A DNA stretch of 64,000 nucleotides, taken from positions 16,470 through 80,469 of the forward strand of contig CALEMW010000009.1 in assembly GCA_937910695.1 (NCBI GenBank), given 5' to 3'. Origin of the DNA: an uncultured bacterium (GTDB taxonomy: Bacteria; Krumholzibacteriota; Krumholzibacteriia; LZORAL124-64-63). The notes under the pieces were generated by a model that made no database searches, had not been told where the DNA came from, and saw only the letters and a list, made by a program, of their open reading frames with translations. The position numbers were made by a program, and so were the translations under genes. Below are positions 49,752 to 58,666 of the stretch, piece by piece. Position 1 is the first letter of the stretch. Each line of letters begins with the position of its first letter.

Positions 49752-50638
49752 GAGGGGGTACCTCCTCCACCGGCGATGGCGGCGGCGGCCTTGGGGTCGG
49801 CGTCGTAATGGGTCACCCAGATCATCCCGAGGGCTTCGGTCTGCATCAGGCGGATCTCCTGGCGTTTGGCCAATTCGAGAATGGCCACGAAGGTCACCAC
49901 GACCTCCATCTTGATGGCGTCGTCACGGAAGAATTCGTCGAAACGGATCGTGCCTTCATTCCGCAGACGGAGCCTGATCAGTTCCACCTTCTCCTCGACG
50001 GTATAGGCCTCGCGATGGACGTTGTGGACGGCCTCTTTGGTCACACGATCGAACACCCCGCTCAGGGCGTTGAGCAGATCGAAGAGGCCGACGCGGAGTT
50101 CGGGCTCCTCCTCGTTCTCGTCCAGCCCGGCCGGTCTCACGCTGCGTACGTGGAGGCGCGTGCGCTCCTCCTCGAGACGACGCAGGTTCTCCGCCATCTC
50201 CCTATAACGCTTGTATTCGAGCAGACGGCGTACGAGTTCGGCGCGGGGATCGTTCTCGTCGAGTTCCTCGTCCTCGGCCTGCACCGGCAGCAGCAGGCGG
50301 GTCTTGATGCGCATGAGGGTGGCCGCCATCACGATGAACTCGCCGGCGACGTCGAGGGACAGATTTTCCATGATCTCGACGTAGGCCAGGTACTGCTCGG
50401 TGATGTGGGCGATGGGGATGTCGTAGATGTCCAGCTCGTCCTTCTGGATCAGATAGAGCAGGAGATCGAGGGGGCCGTGGAAACCTTCGAGATCGACACG
50501 GTAGGCCTCGCTGGAGCGGAAGTACTCGAGTTCCTCGGGCAGCTCGACGGAGATCGGCTGGGCGTCGGATACCGGACCGTCCGTTGGAGGCAGAGGCAGT
50601 GTCGGCTCGAGGGGCTCGGGCCCGGTGGTGTTGCTCAC
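49748..50638 (-). CDS. scpA: Segregation and condensation protein A
   Basis: Kleisin subunit bridging SMC heads. The 296-residue protein has the N-terminal FHGPLDLLLYLIQKDELDIYDIPI, EFIVMAATLMRIKTRLLLP, and the C-terminal winged helix with FVAILELAKRQEIRLMQTEALGMI. About 30 extra residues (Pro/Glu-rich) precede the conserved start. It lies 8 bp after trpS. Confidence 0.96.
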   Translation of the reverse strand: MSNTTGPEPLEPTLPLPPTDGPVSDAQPISVELPEELEYFRSSEAYRVDLEGFHGPLDLLLYLIQKDELDIYDIPIAHITEQYLAYVEIMENLSLDVAGEFIVMAATLMRIKTRLLLPVQAEDEELDENDPRAELVRRLLEYKRYREMAENLRRLEEERTRLHVRSVRPAGLDENEEEPELRVGLFDLLNALSGVFDRVTKEAVHNVHREAYTVEEKVELIRLRLRNEGTIRFDEFFRDDAIKMEVVVTFVAILELAKRQEIRLMQTEALGMIWVTHYDADPKAAAAIAGGGGTPS

Positions 50639-50646
50639 GTGTCCTC

Positions 50647-51630
50647 CTAACCGATGCCCATGGCGGCGCGGGTCAGGGCCATGGTCTCGACGGCGGCGGC
50701 GCGGGCTCTCCGGCAGCCTTCGGCGACGATTTCAGCCACCATCTCGGGGCGGTCCACGAAATGCTGGCGACGTTCGCGCAGCGGTGCGAAGTATTCGACC
50801 ACGCCTTCGGTCAGTCTTTTCTTGCAGTCCACGCAGCCTCGAGCCGCAGTACGGCACTCTTCGGCGCAGGTCGCCGCTTCCTCGGGCAGGAATTTCTGAT
50901 AGTAGGTATAGACGGCACAGACCTCCGGGTCGCCGGGATCGGTGCGTCGTAGACGATTGGGGTCGGTGAAGGCCGTCTTCAGCTTCTGGGCGATCTCTTC
51001 GGGACCGGCGGCGATCTCGATTGTGTTGCCAAGAGACTTGCTCATGCGGTTGCCGTCGGTGCCGGGGAAGCGGCCGAACTTCGTGACCAGACCTTCGGGC
51101 TCGGGGAACAGTTCGCCGAAGTGGTGGGTGAAGCGACGGGCGATCTCCCTGGTCAGCTCCAGATGGGGCAGCTGGTCCTCACCCACCGGCACGGCGTGGG
51201 CGCGGTAGGCCAAGATGTCGGCGGCCTGCAGGACAGGATATCCCAGATGTCCGAAGCTGATCTCGTTGCCCAGGTTCAGATCGCGGATCTGTTCCTTGAA
51301 GGTGGGGTTCCGCTCGAGGCGCCCCATGGAGATCATCATGCTCAAGATCAGGAACAGCTCGGCGTGTTCCTTGATCTCAGACTGGATGAACAGGACCGAA
51401 CGCTCGGGGTCGAGCCCGGCGCCGAGCCAATCGAGGATCATCTCGCGGCTGTTCCGTCGGATCTCGGGAGCCTTGTCCAGAGCCGTGGTCAGTACATGCC
51501 AGTCGGCGACCATGAAATAGCAGTCGTACTCGTCCTGCAGACGGATCCAGTTTTCGAGAGCACCGGTGTAGTTGCCCCAGTGCAGGCGCCCGGTGGGCCG
51601 GTTGCCGCTCAGGATGATCTTCTTGGCCAA
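50647..51630 (-). CDS. trpS: Tryptophan--tRNA ligase
   Basis: Class I synthetase, 327 residues. It has the HIGH-type motif in GNRPTGRLHWGNYTGALENW, the ATP/tRNA region GEDQLPHLELTREIARRF, and the KMSKS-type motif in GNRMSKSLGN. The TTG at 51630 (LAKKIILSGNRPTG) follows GGAGG, and the frame upstream to 51708 has no homology, so the TTG is preferred. No T-box or tryptophan leader peptide is evident in the 112-bp gap between xerD and trpS. Confidence 0.95.
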   Translation of the reverse strand: MAKKIILSGNRPTGRLHWGNYTGALENWIRLQDEYDCYFMVADWHVLTTALDKAPEIRRNSREMILDWLGAGLDPERSVLFIQSEIKEHAELFLILSMMISMGRLERNPTFKEQIRDLNLGNEISFGHLGYPVLQAADILAYRAHAVPVGEDQLPHLELTREIARRFTHHFGELFPEPEGLVTKFGRFPGTDGNRMSKSLGNTIEIAAGPEEIAQKLKTAFTDPNRLRRTDPGDPEVCAVYTYYQKFLPEEAATCAEECRTAARGCVDCKKRLTEGVVEYFAPLRERRQHFVDRPEMVAEIVAEGCRRARAAAVETMALTRAAMGIG

Positions 51631-51742
51631 GGGTCCTCCATCATCATGTCCGGGTGGCTGCTGCGCTTCACGCAAGTCGACGTTGAACAGTACCACCGGG
51701 GTCCACACCTGTCAAAGACCCGCAGATCAGTGACTTCGGCCT

Positions 51743-52645
51743 TCAGCTGCGTCTCGCACGTGGATGGGCGGAACGGTAGGCTTCAGTGAGATAGGCGCGG
51801 TCCACGTGGGTGTAGATCTCCGTCGTACTGATCGAAGCGTGCCCAAGCAGCTCCTGAACCACGCGCAGATCGGCGCCCCCTTCGAGCAGGTGGGTGGCGT
51901 AGGTATGGCGCAGCGAGTGAGGTGTCAGGGTGTCGGCGAGGCCGGCGGCGGCGGCCAGTGCCTTGAGCCGGGACCAGACCGAAACACGGCTCAAGCGTCC
52001 TGCGCGCTGGTTGATCAGCAGGGCGGCGTTGGCTTGCTTGCCGAGGAACTCGCCCCTCTCTCCCGCCCTCCAGAGGGCGATGGCGGCCAAGGCCGGACGT
52101 CCCACCGGCACGATCCGCTCCTTGCTTCCCTTGCCGCGGACGCGCAGGAGGGCTTCGCGCACGTCGAGGTCGGCGATGTCCAGGCCGCAGAGTTCGCTGA
52201 CCCGCAGCCCGCAGCCATAGAGGATCTCCAGGATCACCAGGTCCCGCTGTCCGCCCTTGCGTGTAAGATCGGGCGCTTCGAGGAGGTGGCTCATCTGATC
52301 GCGGCTGAGCAGCGAGGGCAGTTTCCTTCCGACCTTGGGGGCCAAGATCAGCATCGTCGGGTCGTCGGCCACCTCCCCCTCGGCGGCGAGGAAGCGGAAG
52401 AACGAGCGGAGGGTGGAGACAAGTCGGGCTCGGGAGCGGGCCGCCAGGTCGTCGGCCGCGGCGATCAGGAAGGAGCGGAGCGCCTGGGGGCTGACCTGGC
52501 GGGGATCGGCCAAGCCGGCGGCTTCGGACCACCTGCGGAGTCGGGTCAGATCCTGGGCATATGCCTGCAACGATGCCCTTGCGAGGCCCTTTTCGGCGGA
52601 GGCATGAGCGAGGAAGCCTTCACAGGCATCGTCCCAACGCGTCAC
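51743..52645 (-). CDS. xerD: Tyrosine recombinase XerD
   Basis: Site-specific recombinase that, with XerC, resolves chromosome dimers at dif. The 300-residue protein has an N-terminal SAM-like core-binding domain and the catalytic residues R (GCGLRVSELCGLD), K (RGKGSKERIVPVG), HxxR (HSLRHTYATHLLEGG), H (LLGHASIS) and Y (TEIYTHV). XerD rather than XerC is inferred because a second Xer, next to hslV, has the XerC context. The GTG start overlaps the uvrC stop (GTGA). Its likely target, dif, is 33 kb away in this window. Confidence 0.88.
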   Translation of the reverse strand: MTRWDDACEGFLAHASAEKGLARASLQAYAQDLTRLRRWSEAAGLADPRQVSPQALRSFLIAAADDLAARSRARLVSTLRSFFRFLAAEGEVADDPTMLILAPKVGRKLPSLLSRDQMSHLLEAPDLTRKGGQRDLVILEILYGCGLRVSELCGLDIADLDVREALLRVRGKGSKERIVPVGRPALAAIALWRAGERGEFLGKQANAALLINQRAGRLSRVSVWSRLKALAAAAGLADTLTPHSLRHTYATHLLEGGADLRVVQELLGHASISTTEIYTHVDRAYLTEAYRSAHPRARRS

Positions 52646-54507
52646 GACGCGCCTCCGTTCCGTTCCACCGCGAAGAAGGCGATGATGCGTTCAGCGTCGG
52701 CCGGACCGACGCCTCGGACTTCGCAAAGCTCGGCTCCCGATGCCACCCGGATGGCGTCGACCGAGGGAAAATGATGGAGCAGGGCGAGCTTCTTCACGCG
52801 CCCGATGCCGGGAATGAGGTCGATGGCTGAGTTGGTCGTCTTCTGATCCCGCAGCAGCCGATGGTAGGTGATGGCGAAGCGATGGGCCTCGTCCCGGACC
52901 TGCTGCAGAAGTTGGAGTGCCGGACTCGTGCGCGGAAGGCGCACCGGCGGCAGGCCCCGCTCGCGATGGATTTCCTCTTCCCGCTTGGCCAGGCCGATGA
53001 GTTCGACGTCGTGCAGGCCGAGTTCGGTGAGGATCTGCCGCGCTGATGACAATTGACCGGCCCCGCCATCGACCATCACCAGATCCGCCGGGGGCGTCCC
53101 TTTCTCCAGCAGGCGGCGGTAGTAGCGGCCGAACACTTCGCGCATGCTGGCGAAATCGTCCACGCCCTCCACTTCCTTCACGCGAAAACGGCGGTAGCGA
53201 GATTTGAGCGGCTTGCCGCCACGGAAGTACACCAGGGAAGCGACGGTCTCCTTGCCCTGGAAATTGGAGATGTCGAAGCACTCGATCGATTCCGGCACCG
53301 TCCGCAGATCGAGGGCGTCCTGGAGGTCCCGGGAGCGTCCGGGCGAGACAGAGCGTGCTTTGGCTCCGTCTTTCAACATGCGTTCGTTGAGTTTCCAGGC
53401 CGCGTTGGCCAGGGCCATGGCGACAGCGTCTTTGCGGGGACCACGCTGAGGCACGCCGATGTGCACGCGTCGGCCGCGGAGTGCTCCGAGCCAGGCCTCC
53501 CACTGCTCCCGGTCGCCGGGGTCATGGGATACGAGGATCCGGCCCGGCAGGTCGCCGGCGCGGGGGTAGTATTCGCGCAGCAGCTGGGCGAGGAAGCGGT
53601 TCGGGTCGCTCTCGAGCCGGTCTTCGAGAAGGAAATGGTGGGTCGTGAGGACCTTGCCGCCGCGGATGCGGAGCACGACGCCGCAGCCGTCGGCGCCGTC
53701 GCGGACGACGGCGCAGGCGTCGAGATCGTCGGTCAGGCCGTGGATCCGGCTCAGGCTGCCGATGGTGCGCTCCAGCACAGTGAGCCTGTCGCGGACTGAT
53801 GCAGCATCTTCGTAAGCCTTGGCTGCGGCCAAGGTCCCCATCTCGTTGCGGAGGTCGTCGAGGAGTCCGTCGTCGGCCCCCTCGAGGAAACGGACGAGGG
53901 CTTTGACCTTCAGGCGATAGCTGTCCGGGGCGTCGAGACCCGTGCACGGCGCGGAGCAGCGGCCGATCTGATAGTCCAGGCAAGGTCTCGGGACGGTTTC
54001 GTCGGGCAGGTTCAACAGGCAGGTGCGGACCTGGAACGCCCGCAAGGCATGCTGAAGGGTGGCTCTCATATCCCGGACGGCAGTGAAAGGACCGAAATAG
54101 CGGGCTCCGTCGGCCTCGATGCGCCGCACCACTTCGACTCTGGGCAGGGCTTCCTGGACCGTGATGCGGATGTAGGGATACCGCTTGTCGTCTTTGAGAC
54201 GGACATTGTAGCGCGGCCGGTATTCCTTGATCAGCTGATCCTCGAGGACCAAAGCCTCGTTTTCGGACGCTGTGACGATGTAGTCGAAATCAGCCACTCG
54301 GTCCACGAGTTCGCAGATTCGGGGCGGATGGTCGTGGGAATCCTGGAAATAGGAGCGGACACGCTGATTCAGACGCAAGGCCTTGCCGACATAGAGGACT
54401 TTGCCGCGAACGTCCTTGTGCAGGTACACGCCGGGGCTGGAAGGCAGCAGCGTCAACTTTCCCTTGAGGTTGGCTTCGGTCTCTTCACGATCGTGCTTCC
54501 TTGACAT
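52642..54507 (-). CDS. uvrC: Excinuclease ABC subunit C
   Basis: Dual-incision nuclease of nucleotide excision repair. The 621-residue protein has an N-terminal GIY-YIG domain (SSPGVYLHKDVRGKVLYVGKA), four cysteines (CLLN, PCLDYQIGRCSAPC) of the kind proposed to bind a cluster, a UVR domain, an endonuclease-V-like RNase H domain (IECFDISNFQGKETVASLVYF and DLVMVDGGAGQL) and C-terminal helix-hairpin-helix motifs. The ATG at 54507 is chosen over the GTG one codon earlier. It is divergent from rpsT, and the two promoter regions overlap. Confidence 0.97.
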   Translation of the reverse strand: MSRKHDREETEANLKGKLTLLPSSPGVYLHKDVRGKVLYVGKALRLNQRVRSYFQDSHDHPPRICELVDRVADFDYIVTASENEALVLEDQLIKEYRPRYNVRLKDDKRYPYIRITVQEALPRVEVVRRIEADGARYFGPFTAVRDMRATLQHALRAFQVRTCLLNLPDETVPRPCLDYQIGRCSAPCTGLDAPDSYRLKVKALVRFLEGADDGLLDDLRNEMGTLAAAKAYEDAASVRDRLTVLERTIGSLSRIHGLTDDLDACAVVRDGADGCGVVLRIRGGKVLTTHHFLLEDRLESDPNRFLAQLLREYYPRAGDLPGRILVSHDPGDREQWEAWLGALRGRRVHIGVPQRGPRKDAVAMALANAAWKLNERMLKDGAKARSVSPGRSRDLQDALDLRTVPESIECFDISNFQGKETVASLVYFRGGKPLKSRYRRFRVKEVEGVDDFASMREVFGRYYRRLLEKGTPPADLVMVDGGAGQLSSARQILTELGLHDVELIGLAKREEEIHRERGLPPVRLPRTSPALQLLQQVRDEAHRFAITYHRLLRDQKTTNSAIDLIPGIGRVKKLALLHHFPSVDAIRVASGAELCEVRGVGPADAERIIAFFAVERNGGAS

Positions 54508-54529
54508 CACGGGGCTTCCCTGCTAGATT
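54501..54529 (+). promoter_or_regulatory. Sigma-70 promoter of rpsT
   Basis: A perfect TTGACA (54501-54506), a 17-bp spacer and TAGATT (54524-54529) precede rpsT. The predicted leader is only about 20 nt and consists mainly of the ribosome-binding site. The -35 box overlaps the uvrC start codon on the other strand. Confidence 0.8.
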
Positions 54530-54557
54530 TTGCGGCTGGTATGAAGGAGGTTTCAAG

Positions 54558-54812
54558 TTGCCGCATCATAAGAGTTGTAAGAAGCGCCTGAAGCAGGATC
54601 GCGAACTTCGCTTGTCGAACCGGACCAACCGGGGCGAACTGCGTACGTCGCTGAAAAACTTCAGGATCGCGTGTGCCTCGGGTGAGGAGAAATCCCCCGA
54701 ATCGCTCAACGCCATTTACCGGTCCCTCGACATCCAAGCGCGCAAGGGAATCATTCCCCGCAATCGCGCCGCCAGGATGAAGGCCCGGATGGCCGCCCTC
54801 TTCGCCAGGTAG
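54558..54812 (+). CDS. rpsT: 30S ribosomal protein S20
   Basis: An 84-residue basic protein binding 16S rRNA. It has the S20 pattern PHHKSCKKRLKQDRELRLSNRTNRGELRTSLKNF and the Ala/Lys-rich C-terminal helix NRAARMKARMAALF. The start is TTG at 54558 behind an excellent AAGGAGG; E. coli rpsT also uses UUG, which there takes part in autoregulation. It is an isolated + strand gene among - strand genes, with its own promoter and terminator. Confidence 0.95.
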   Translation: MPHHKSCKKRLKQDRELRLSNRTNRGELRTSLKNFRIACASGEEKSPESLNAIYRSLDIQARKGIIPRNRAARMKARMAALFAR

Positions 54813-54819
54813 AGAGGGT

Positions 54820-54904
54820 GCTCCGCTGTTGTGCGGAGCCGACATCGACACCCGTCGCCGAGACGGACGCTTCCAAGGGGTCGATCCTACAAGGACGACC
54901 CCTT
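54820..54904 (+). terminator. Two hairpins ending rpsT, the second a good terminator
   Basis: Hairpin 1 is GCTCCGC (54820-54826) with GCGGAGC (54833-54839). Hairpin 2 is AAGGGGTCG (54875-54883) with CGACCCCTT (54896-54904), followed by TCGTCGTTCC. Hairpin 2 also reads as a hairpin from the convergent dapB side. Nothing else is seen in this 134-bp gap. Confidence 0.7.
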
Positions 54905-54946
54905 TCGTCGTTCCTGCAGTCGAAATTCTGACTCGGTCCGGGGTGC

Positions 54947-55696
54947 TCACCGTCCCGCAGCCGCTTCAGCCAGAACATCCCCCATATCATAAAGACCTCG
55001 ATCGCGTGCCGCCGCGAACAGAACCGCCGGCACGATCCCCCGCAGAAACGCCCGTCGCGAGTGGGCCCGGTGGACGATCTCGATGGTCTCTTCGTCGTCG
55101 GCGAAGATCCAGCGGTGCTCGCCGGTCACGCCGCCGATGCGCAGGGCGTGGGTCGGCGGCGACTCTCCCCCGCGGCGGTTGGTCCAGGTGGTCGAGAGGC
55201 TGCGGGCCGTTCCGCTCGGGCGGTCCATCTTGTGGCGGTGGTGGGTCTCGACCTGTTCGGCGCCGAAGGTGTCGGGCAGGACGTCGGCCAGTCGCTCCAG
55301 CAGCATGGTCATGACCGGGATCCCCACGCTGAAATTGCTCGCCAGGACGACCGGCCGCGACGCGGCGTAGGCCTCGATCAGCGCATACTGCTCAGCCGAA
55401 TGGCCGGTGGTGCCGATCACGAGGGCGGCGCCGACAGCCTCTGCACCTCTGAGCAGTCCTTCGAGGGCTGGTGCCAGCGAAAAATCGATGATGACTCCGC
55501 CGCGCGGATGCACATCGGCCAGCCGGTCCTGAGAAGTCAACGGCACCCTCGGATGGATCGCTTCAGCAGAAGAGGAACGGTTGACCTCGGTGATCAGCGC
55601 TGCAAGTTCGAGGCCGTCAGTGCGGTCGATCAATTCGGTAACGAGGCGTCCCATGCGTCCTTCAGCGCCGTGGATCGTGACCGGAACGGTGCTCAT
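54947..55696 (-). CDS. dapB: 4-hydroxy-tetrahydrodipicolinate reductase
   Basis: NAD(P)H-dependent step of lysine/diaminopimelate synthesis. The 249-residue protein has the dinucleotide motif GAEGRMGRLV near the N terminus, IDFS, VIGTTG, SNFSVGIPV, and the catalytic segment ETHHRHKMDRPSGTA. The ATG at 55696 overlaps the dapA stop by 4 bp (ATGA). It is the last gene of the dapF-dapA-dapB series. Confidence 0.96.
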   Translation of the reverse strand: MSTVPVTIHGAEGRMGRLVTELIDRTDGLELAALITEVNRSSSAEAIHPRVPLTSQDRLADVHPRGGVIIDFSLAPALEGLLRGAEAVGAALVIGTTGHSAEQYALIEAYAASRPVVLASNFSVGIPVMTMLLERLADVLPDTFGAEQVETHHRHKMDRPSGTARSLSTTWTNRRGGESPPTHALRIGGVTGEHRWIFADDEETIEIVHRAHSRRAFLRGIVPAVLFAAARDRGLYDMGDVLAEAAAGR

Positions 55697-56598
55697 CGCT
55701 CTCCCTCCAGCAAAGGAGTCAGGACCGTCTCGTGGAAGGTCTGCAGCCAGGTGCGGTTTTCGCTCAGGGCCGGCACGAGGGGCAGACGGGTTTCGTGTGT
55801 ACAGAATCCCATCATCGCCAAAAGCTCTTTGGTCGGCACCGGATTCGTTTCCCGGAAGCAGGCGTCGACGACGGGCGCCACCGCAGCGGCCAGGGAATCG
55901 GCGGCGGCTTCGTCGCCGAGCCGCCAGGCGTTCCACATGCGCACCAAGGTTCCCGGCAGCAGGTTGCTGAGCACCGAGACGGCTCCGACTGCTCCGAGCC
56001 TCAGGATCTCCATGTTCAGCCCGTCATCACCAGAAAACACCTGAAGTTCAGGGATCGAGCACATCTGGGCAATCTGGTCGAGATCGCCGCTGGCTTCCTT
56101 GATGGCGGCCACGTTGGGTTCGGTCGCAATCAAGGCGGCGGTTGCCGGCAGAATGTTCACGGCGGTGCGCCCCGGGACGTTGTAGATCACCTGGGGGATG
56201 GCGACGGCCCGCGCTGCCGCCGTGTAATGCGCGACCAGACCGTGTTGCTGGGGCTTGTTGTAGTAGGGAGAGATGAGCATGGCGGCGTCGGCGCCCCAGT
56301 CCTTGACCAGCTGGGTCATTTCGATGGTGCTCGCCGTGACGTTGGTGCCGCTGCCGGCGAGAACGCAGCAACGACCGGCGGCCAGCTCGACGCAGCGGCG
56401 CACCATCCATTCCCGTTCCTCGACGTTCAGGGCGGCCGCTTCTCCGGTGCAACCGGCAGGTACGATACCGGCGACACCGGCTTCGATCTGCCGGATCACC
56501 AGACGGTCCCAGGCGGCGCGGTCCAGAGCACCATGGCGGAAAGGCGTGATCAAAGCCGTATAGACGCCCTCGGGGAGCATGGCGCGGGAGGGGCTCAT
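55693..56598 (-). CDS. dapA: 4-hydroxy-tetrahydrodipicolinate synthase
   Basis: Condenses pyruvate with aspartate semialdehyde. The 301-residue protein has GVYTALITPFRHGALD, the conserved GCTGEAAALN, SPYYNKPQQHGLVAHY, the catalytic Tyr in IYNVPGRTAVNI and the Schiff-base Lys in VAAIKEASGDL. The ATG at 56598 overlaps the dapF stop; an in-frame ATG at 56580 is the alternative start. It supplies the substrate of DapB, encoded next. Confidence 0.96.
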   Translation of the reverse strand: MSPSRAMLPEGVYTALITPFRHGALDRAAWDRLVIRQIEAGVAGIVPAGCTGEAAALNVEEREWMVRRCVELAAGRCCVLAGSGTNVTASTIEMTQLVKDWGADAAMLISPYYNKPQQHGLVAHYTAAARAVAIPQVIYNVPGRTAVNILPATAALIATEPNVAAIKEASGDLDQIAQMCSIPELQVFSGDDGLNMEILRLGAVGAVSVLSNLLPGTLVRMWNAWRLGDEAAADSLAAAVAPVVDACFRETNPVPTKELLAMMGFCTHETRLPLVPALSENRTWLQTFHETVLTPLLEGER

Positions 56599-57413
56599 GG
56601 AACTGTGACCTCCCCCCGGAACGCCGTGACGGCGGGTCCGGTGAGCTCGAGTGCGGGTGAACCGTGGGGATCCTCGACAGCGATGGTCAACCGGTCGCCG
56701 CCCCTTGTCAACAGATGGACGGGACTCTCTGCTGCGCCGAGCAGGCAGAGCACGAGTCCAGATGCCGAGGCGCCGGTGCCGCAGGCCAGGGTCTCGGCTT
56801 CCACGCCGCGTTCGTAGGTGCGGATCAGCCACACGCCGTCGGGTCGGCGCTGGACCCAGTTGACGTTGGTGCCCGCGGGAGCGAAGGCGGAGGACAGGCG
56901 CAGGGCTCGACCCCAGAGGGTCACGTCGACAGCTTCGATGTCGTCCACGGGCACGACCAGGTGAGGCACGCCGGTGTTGGCCTTGTGCACGACGGCGAAG
57001 GGATGGTCGACACCGGCATCGATGTTCAGAGCCACGTCGCACGGCGAAGTCAGCGAGACCGCCACATCACCGTCATCAGTGAAACGACCGGCATGCTTGC
57101 CGGCGGCGGAGACGAACGTCCCCTGTCTCCCCACAAGTTCACGGGCGTAGGCGAAGGCAAAGGAACAACGCGCGCCGTTGCCGCACATTTCAGCCTCGCC
57201 CCCGTCGCTGTTGTAGTAGGTCATGCGAAAATCGGCGTCGGCGGTTGGTTCGACCACGAGCAGTCCGTCCGCACCGATTCCGAGCCTCCGATCACAGAGA
57301 CGGGCGATGGCTTCGACATCAAGTTCGATTCCGGAAGCCGCGAGGTCAGCCGCCGCGATCACGACGAAATCGTTGCCGGCACCGTGCATCTTGGCGAAGG
57401 ACAGGGCGGCCAT
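56595..57413 (-). CDS. dapF: Diaminopimelate epimerase
   Basis: Converts LL- to meso-diaminopimelate for peptidoglycan and lysine. The 272-residue protein has KMHGAGNDFVVI, CDRRLGIGADGLLVVE, the first catalytic Cys in MCGNGARC, and the second in LACGTGASASG. The ATG at 57413 has GAGGAG 6 nt upstream; a GTG two codons earlier overlaps the previous stop. The order dapF-dapA-dapB puts three pathway steps in one transcript. Confidence 0.96.
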   Translation of the reverse strand: MAALSFAKMHGAGNDFVVIAAADLAASGIELDVEAIARLCDRRLGIGADGLLVVEPTADADFRMTYYNSDGGEAEMCGNGARCSFAFAYARELVGRQGTFVSAAGKHAGRFTDDGDVAVSLTSPCDVALNIDAGVDHPFAVVHKANTGVPHLVVPVDDIEAVDVTLWGRALRLSSAFAPAGTNVNWVQRRPDGVWLIRTYERGVEAETLACGTGASASGLVLCLLGAAESPVHLLTRGGDRLTIAVEDPHGSPALELTGPAVTAFRGEVTVP

Positions 57414-57415
57414 GG

Positions 57416-58663
57416 TCACTCCTCGGGCTCAGGCGGCGGCACGCTGTCGGGCGACGCTGCAGCCAGGCTGTCGGCAGCTGTCGTCATCAGCGTGGAGTCT
57501 GGACGCGACGATACGGGCGCCGGCGGGTTCGGACTGCGGCTCAGGGTGTCGGGGAAAGCCGGGAGCGTCGTCCAGACAGGACGTCCCGGTTCGACTTCGA
57601 TCGAGTCGGCCCAGGCGAAGGGTTCCCAGGACCAGGCGACGGAGTCCGCAGCCAGGGTGTCGGGCAGGGCGCTCAGCAGGCTGTCGCCGTCGAGATCCAC
57701 GAACAGAATCAGGCGCACCAGGCCGGGGCCCGCTTCGTCCCAGCCGACCGTATCGCCCGGGGACGAGGCGGCGAAACCGGCGGGCGCCGTGCGGGCGTGG
57801 ACGGGTACGAACCCGGTGTCGTCGTCAGCGATGGCCAGGGGCCAGCCGAACACGTTGCCGTCCCAGGGTGAAGGTGAGGGACCGAGGGCTTCGATCCTGC
57901 CGGGAGTCTTGGGGTCGAAGAGATTCAGGATCCCCACGTCCAGGGTCTCAGAGCCGCTCCGCAGGTCATACACCTCCGGCCAGAGGCGCTGGGCTTCGTT
58001 CTCCCCCGCCCTCAGATCGCCATTGGCGTCCGCGAAGACACGCAGAAGCCAAGGACCGCCGGGAGCAGGCAGCCAAGGCAAGGCGAAGCGACCGGACGTG
58101 TCGGCCTCGGCCCGTCGCAGCAGGGGTTGGCGTTCCCAGGTGGAGCTGTCAGGCGGCACGGCGTAGAGTTCGGCTACGGCACCCTTGACCGGTTCCCCCG
58201 CCAGGAGGATCTGTCCCGCGACGGTGCCGGGAGGAAAGCTGTCGGCTGTCGCCAGGGGGAAGATCCAGGTCTGCTTGCTCGGCACGCGATGGATGTCGAC
58301 GACCCCGCGGGGAATTTCAACGATGATCGTGGTGTCGGCGGGCAGGGTGTCGAAGAGTTCGACGGTCATCTCCCGGCGCCCCTTCCACTTCGTCTTGCGG
58401 ATTTCGAGGTCGGGATAAAGACGCAGGACAGTCTCGGCGGGACGCGGCTGAACCTTCTCGGAGAACGTCACAACGAAACGATCGACACCCTTCAGAGCCA
58501 CCGAGCCGGAGTCGGGTGAAAAGGCAACGACAGTCGGAGGTGTTCGGTCTTCCGGACCGCCCCTAGGCGCCTCCATGGTGGCGCAGGCGGCCGCTAGACA
58601 GAAGAGCAGGGCGAGGCCGGCGGCTCCCGCCCTGCTTCCGTTGCTGTGGTTCTGCGCCGCCAC
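57416..58663 (-). CDS. Ig-like domain lipoprotein
   Basis: A 415-residue exported lipoprotein. The signal peptide ends in a lipobox-like LAAAC. The segment EAPRGGPEDRTPPTVV and an SbsA/Big_5-type Ig-like domain (FSPDSGSVALKGVDRFVVTFSEKV to TTIIVEIPRGVVD) follow. Next come a carboxypeptidase-regulatory-like fold (GTVAGQILLAGEPVKGAVAELYA to GPWLLRVFADANGDLRAGE) and a Pro/Ser/Asp-rich tail. Such lipoproteins are common in Bacteroidota and relatives, with unknown function. It is embedded between argF and dapF with 3-bp spacing, so it is probably co-transcribed with biosynthetic genes. Confidence 0.8.
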   Translation of the reverse strand: MAAQNHSNGSRAGAAGLALLFCLAAACATMEAPRGGPEDRTPPTVVAFSPDSGSVALKGVDRFVVTFSEKVQPRPAETVLRLYPDLEIRKTKWKGRREMTVELFDTLPADTTIIVEIPRGVVDIHRVPSKQTWIFPLATADSFPPGTVAGQILLAGEPVKGAVAELYAVPPDSSTWERQPLLRRAEADTSGRFALPWLPAPGGPWLLRVFADANGDLRAGENEAQRLWPEVYDLRSGSETLDVGILNLFDPKTPGRIEALGPSPSPWDGNVFGWPLAIADDDTGFVPVHARTAPAGFAASSPGDTVGWDEAGPGLVRLILFVDLDGDSLLSALPDTLAADSVAWSWEPFAWADSIEVEPGRPVWTTLPAFPDTLSRSPNPPAPVSSRPDSTLMTTAADSLAAASPDSVPPPEPEE

Positions 58664-58666
58664 GCG

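Noticed and set aside
51631..51742. A tryptophan leader peptide or T-box before trpS.
   Set aside because: No run of Trp codons, no T-box sequence and no terminator/antiterminator pair seen in the 112-bp gap.
56664..58166. A 500-codon + strand frame opposite dapF and the Ig-like lipoprotein gene.
   Set aside because: It crosses two well-supported genes and has low-complexity Gly/Arg/Ser composition; a shadow.
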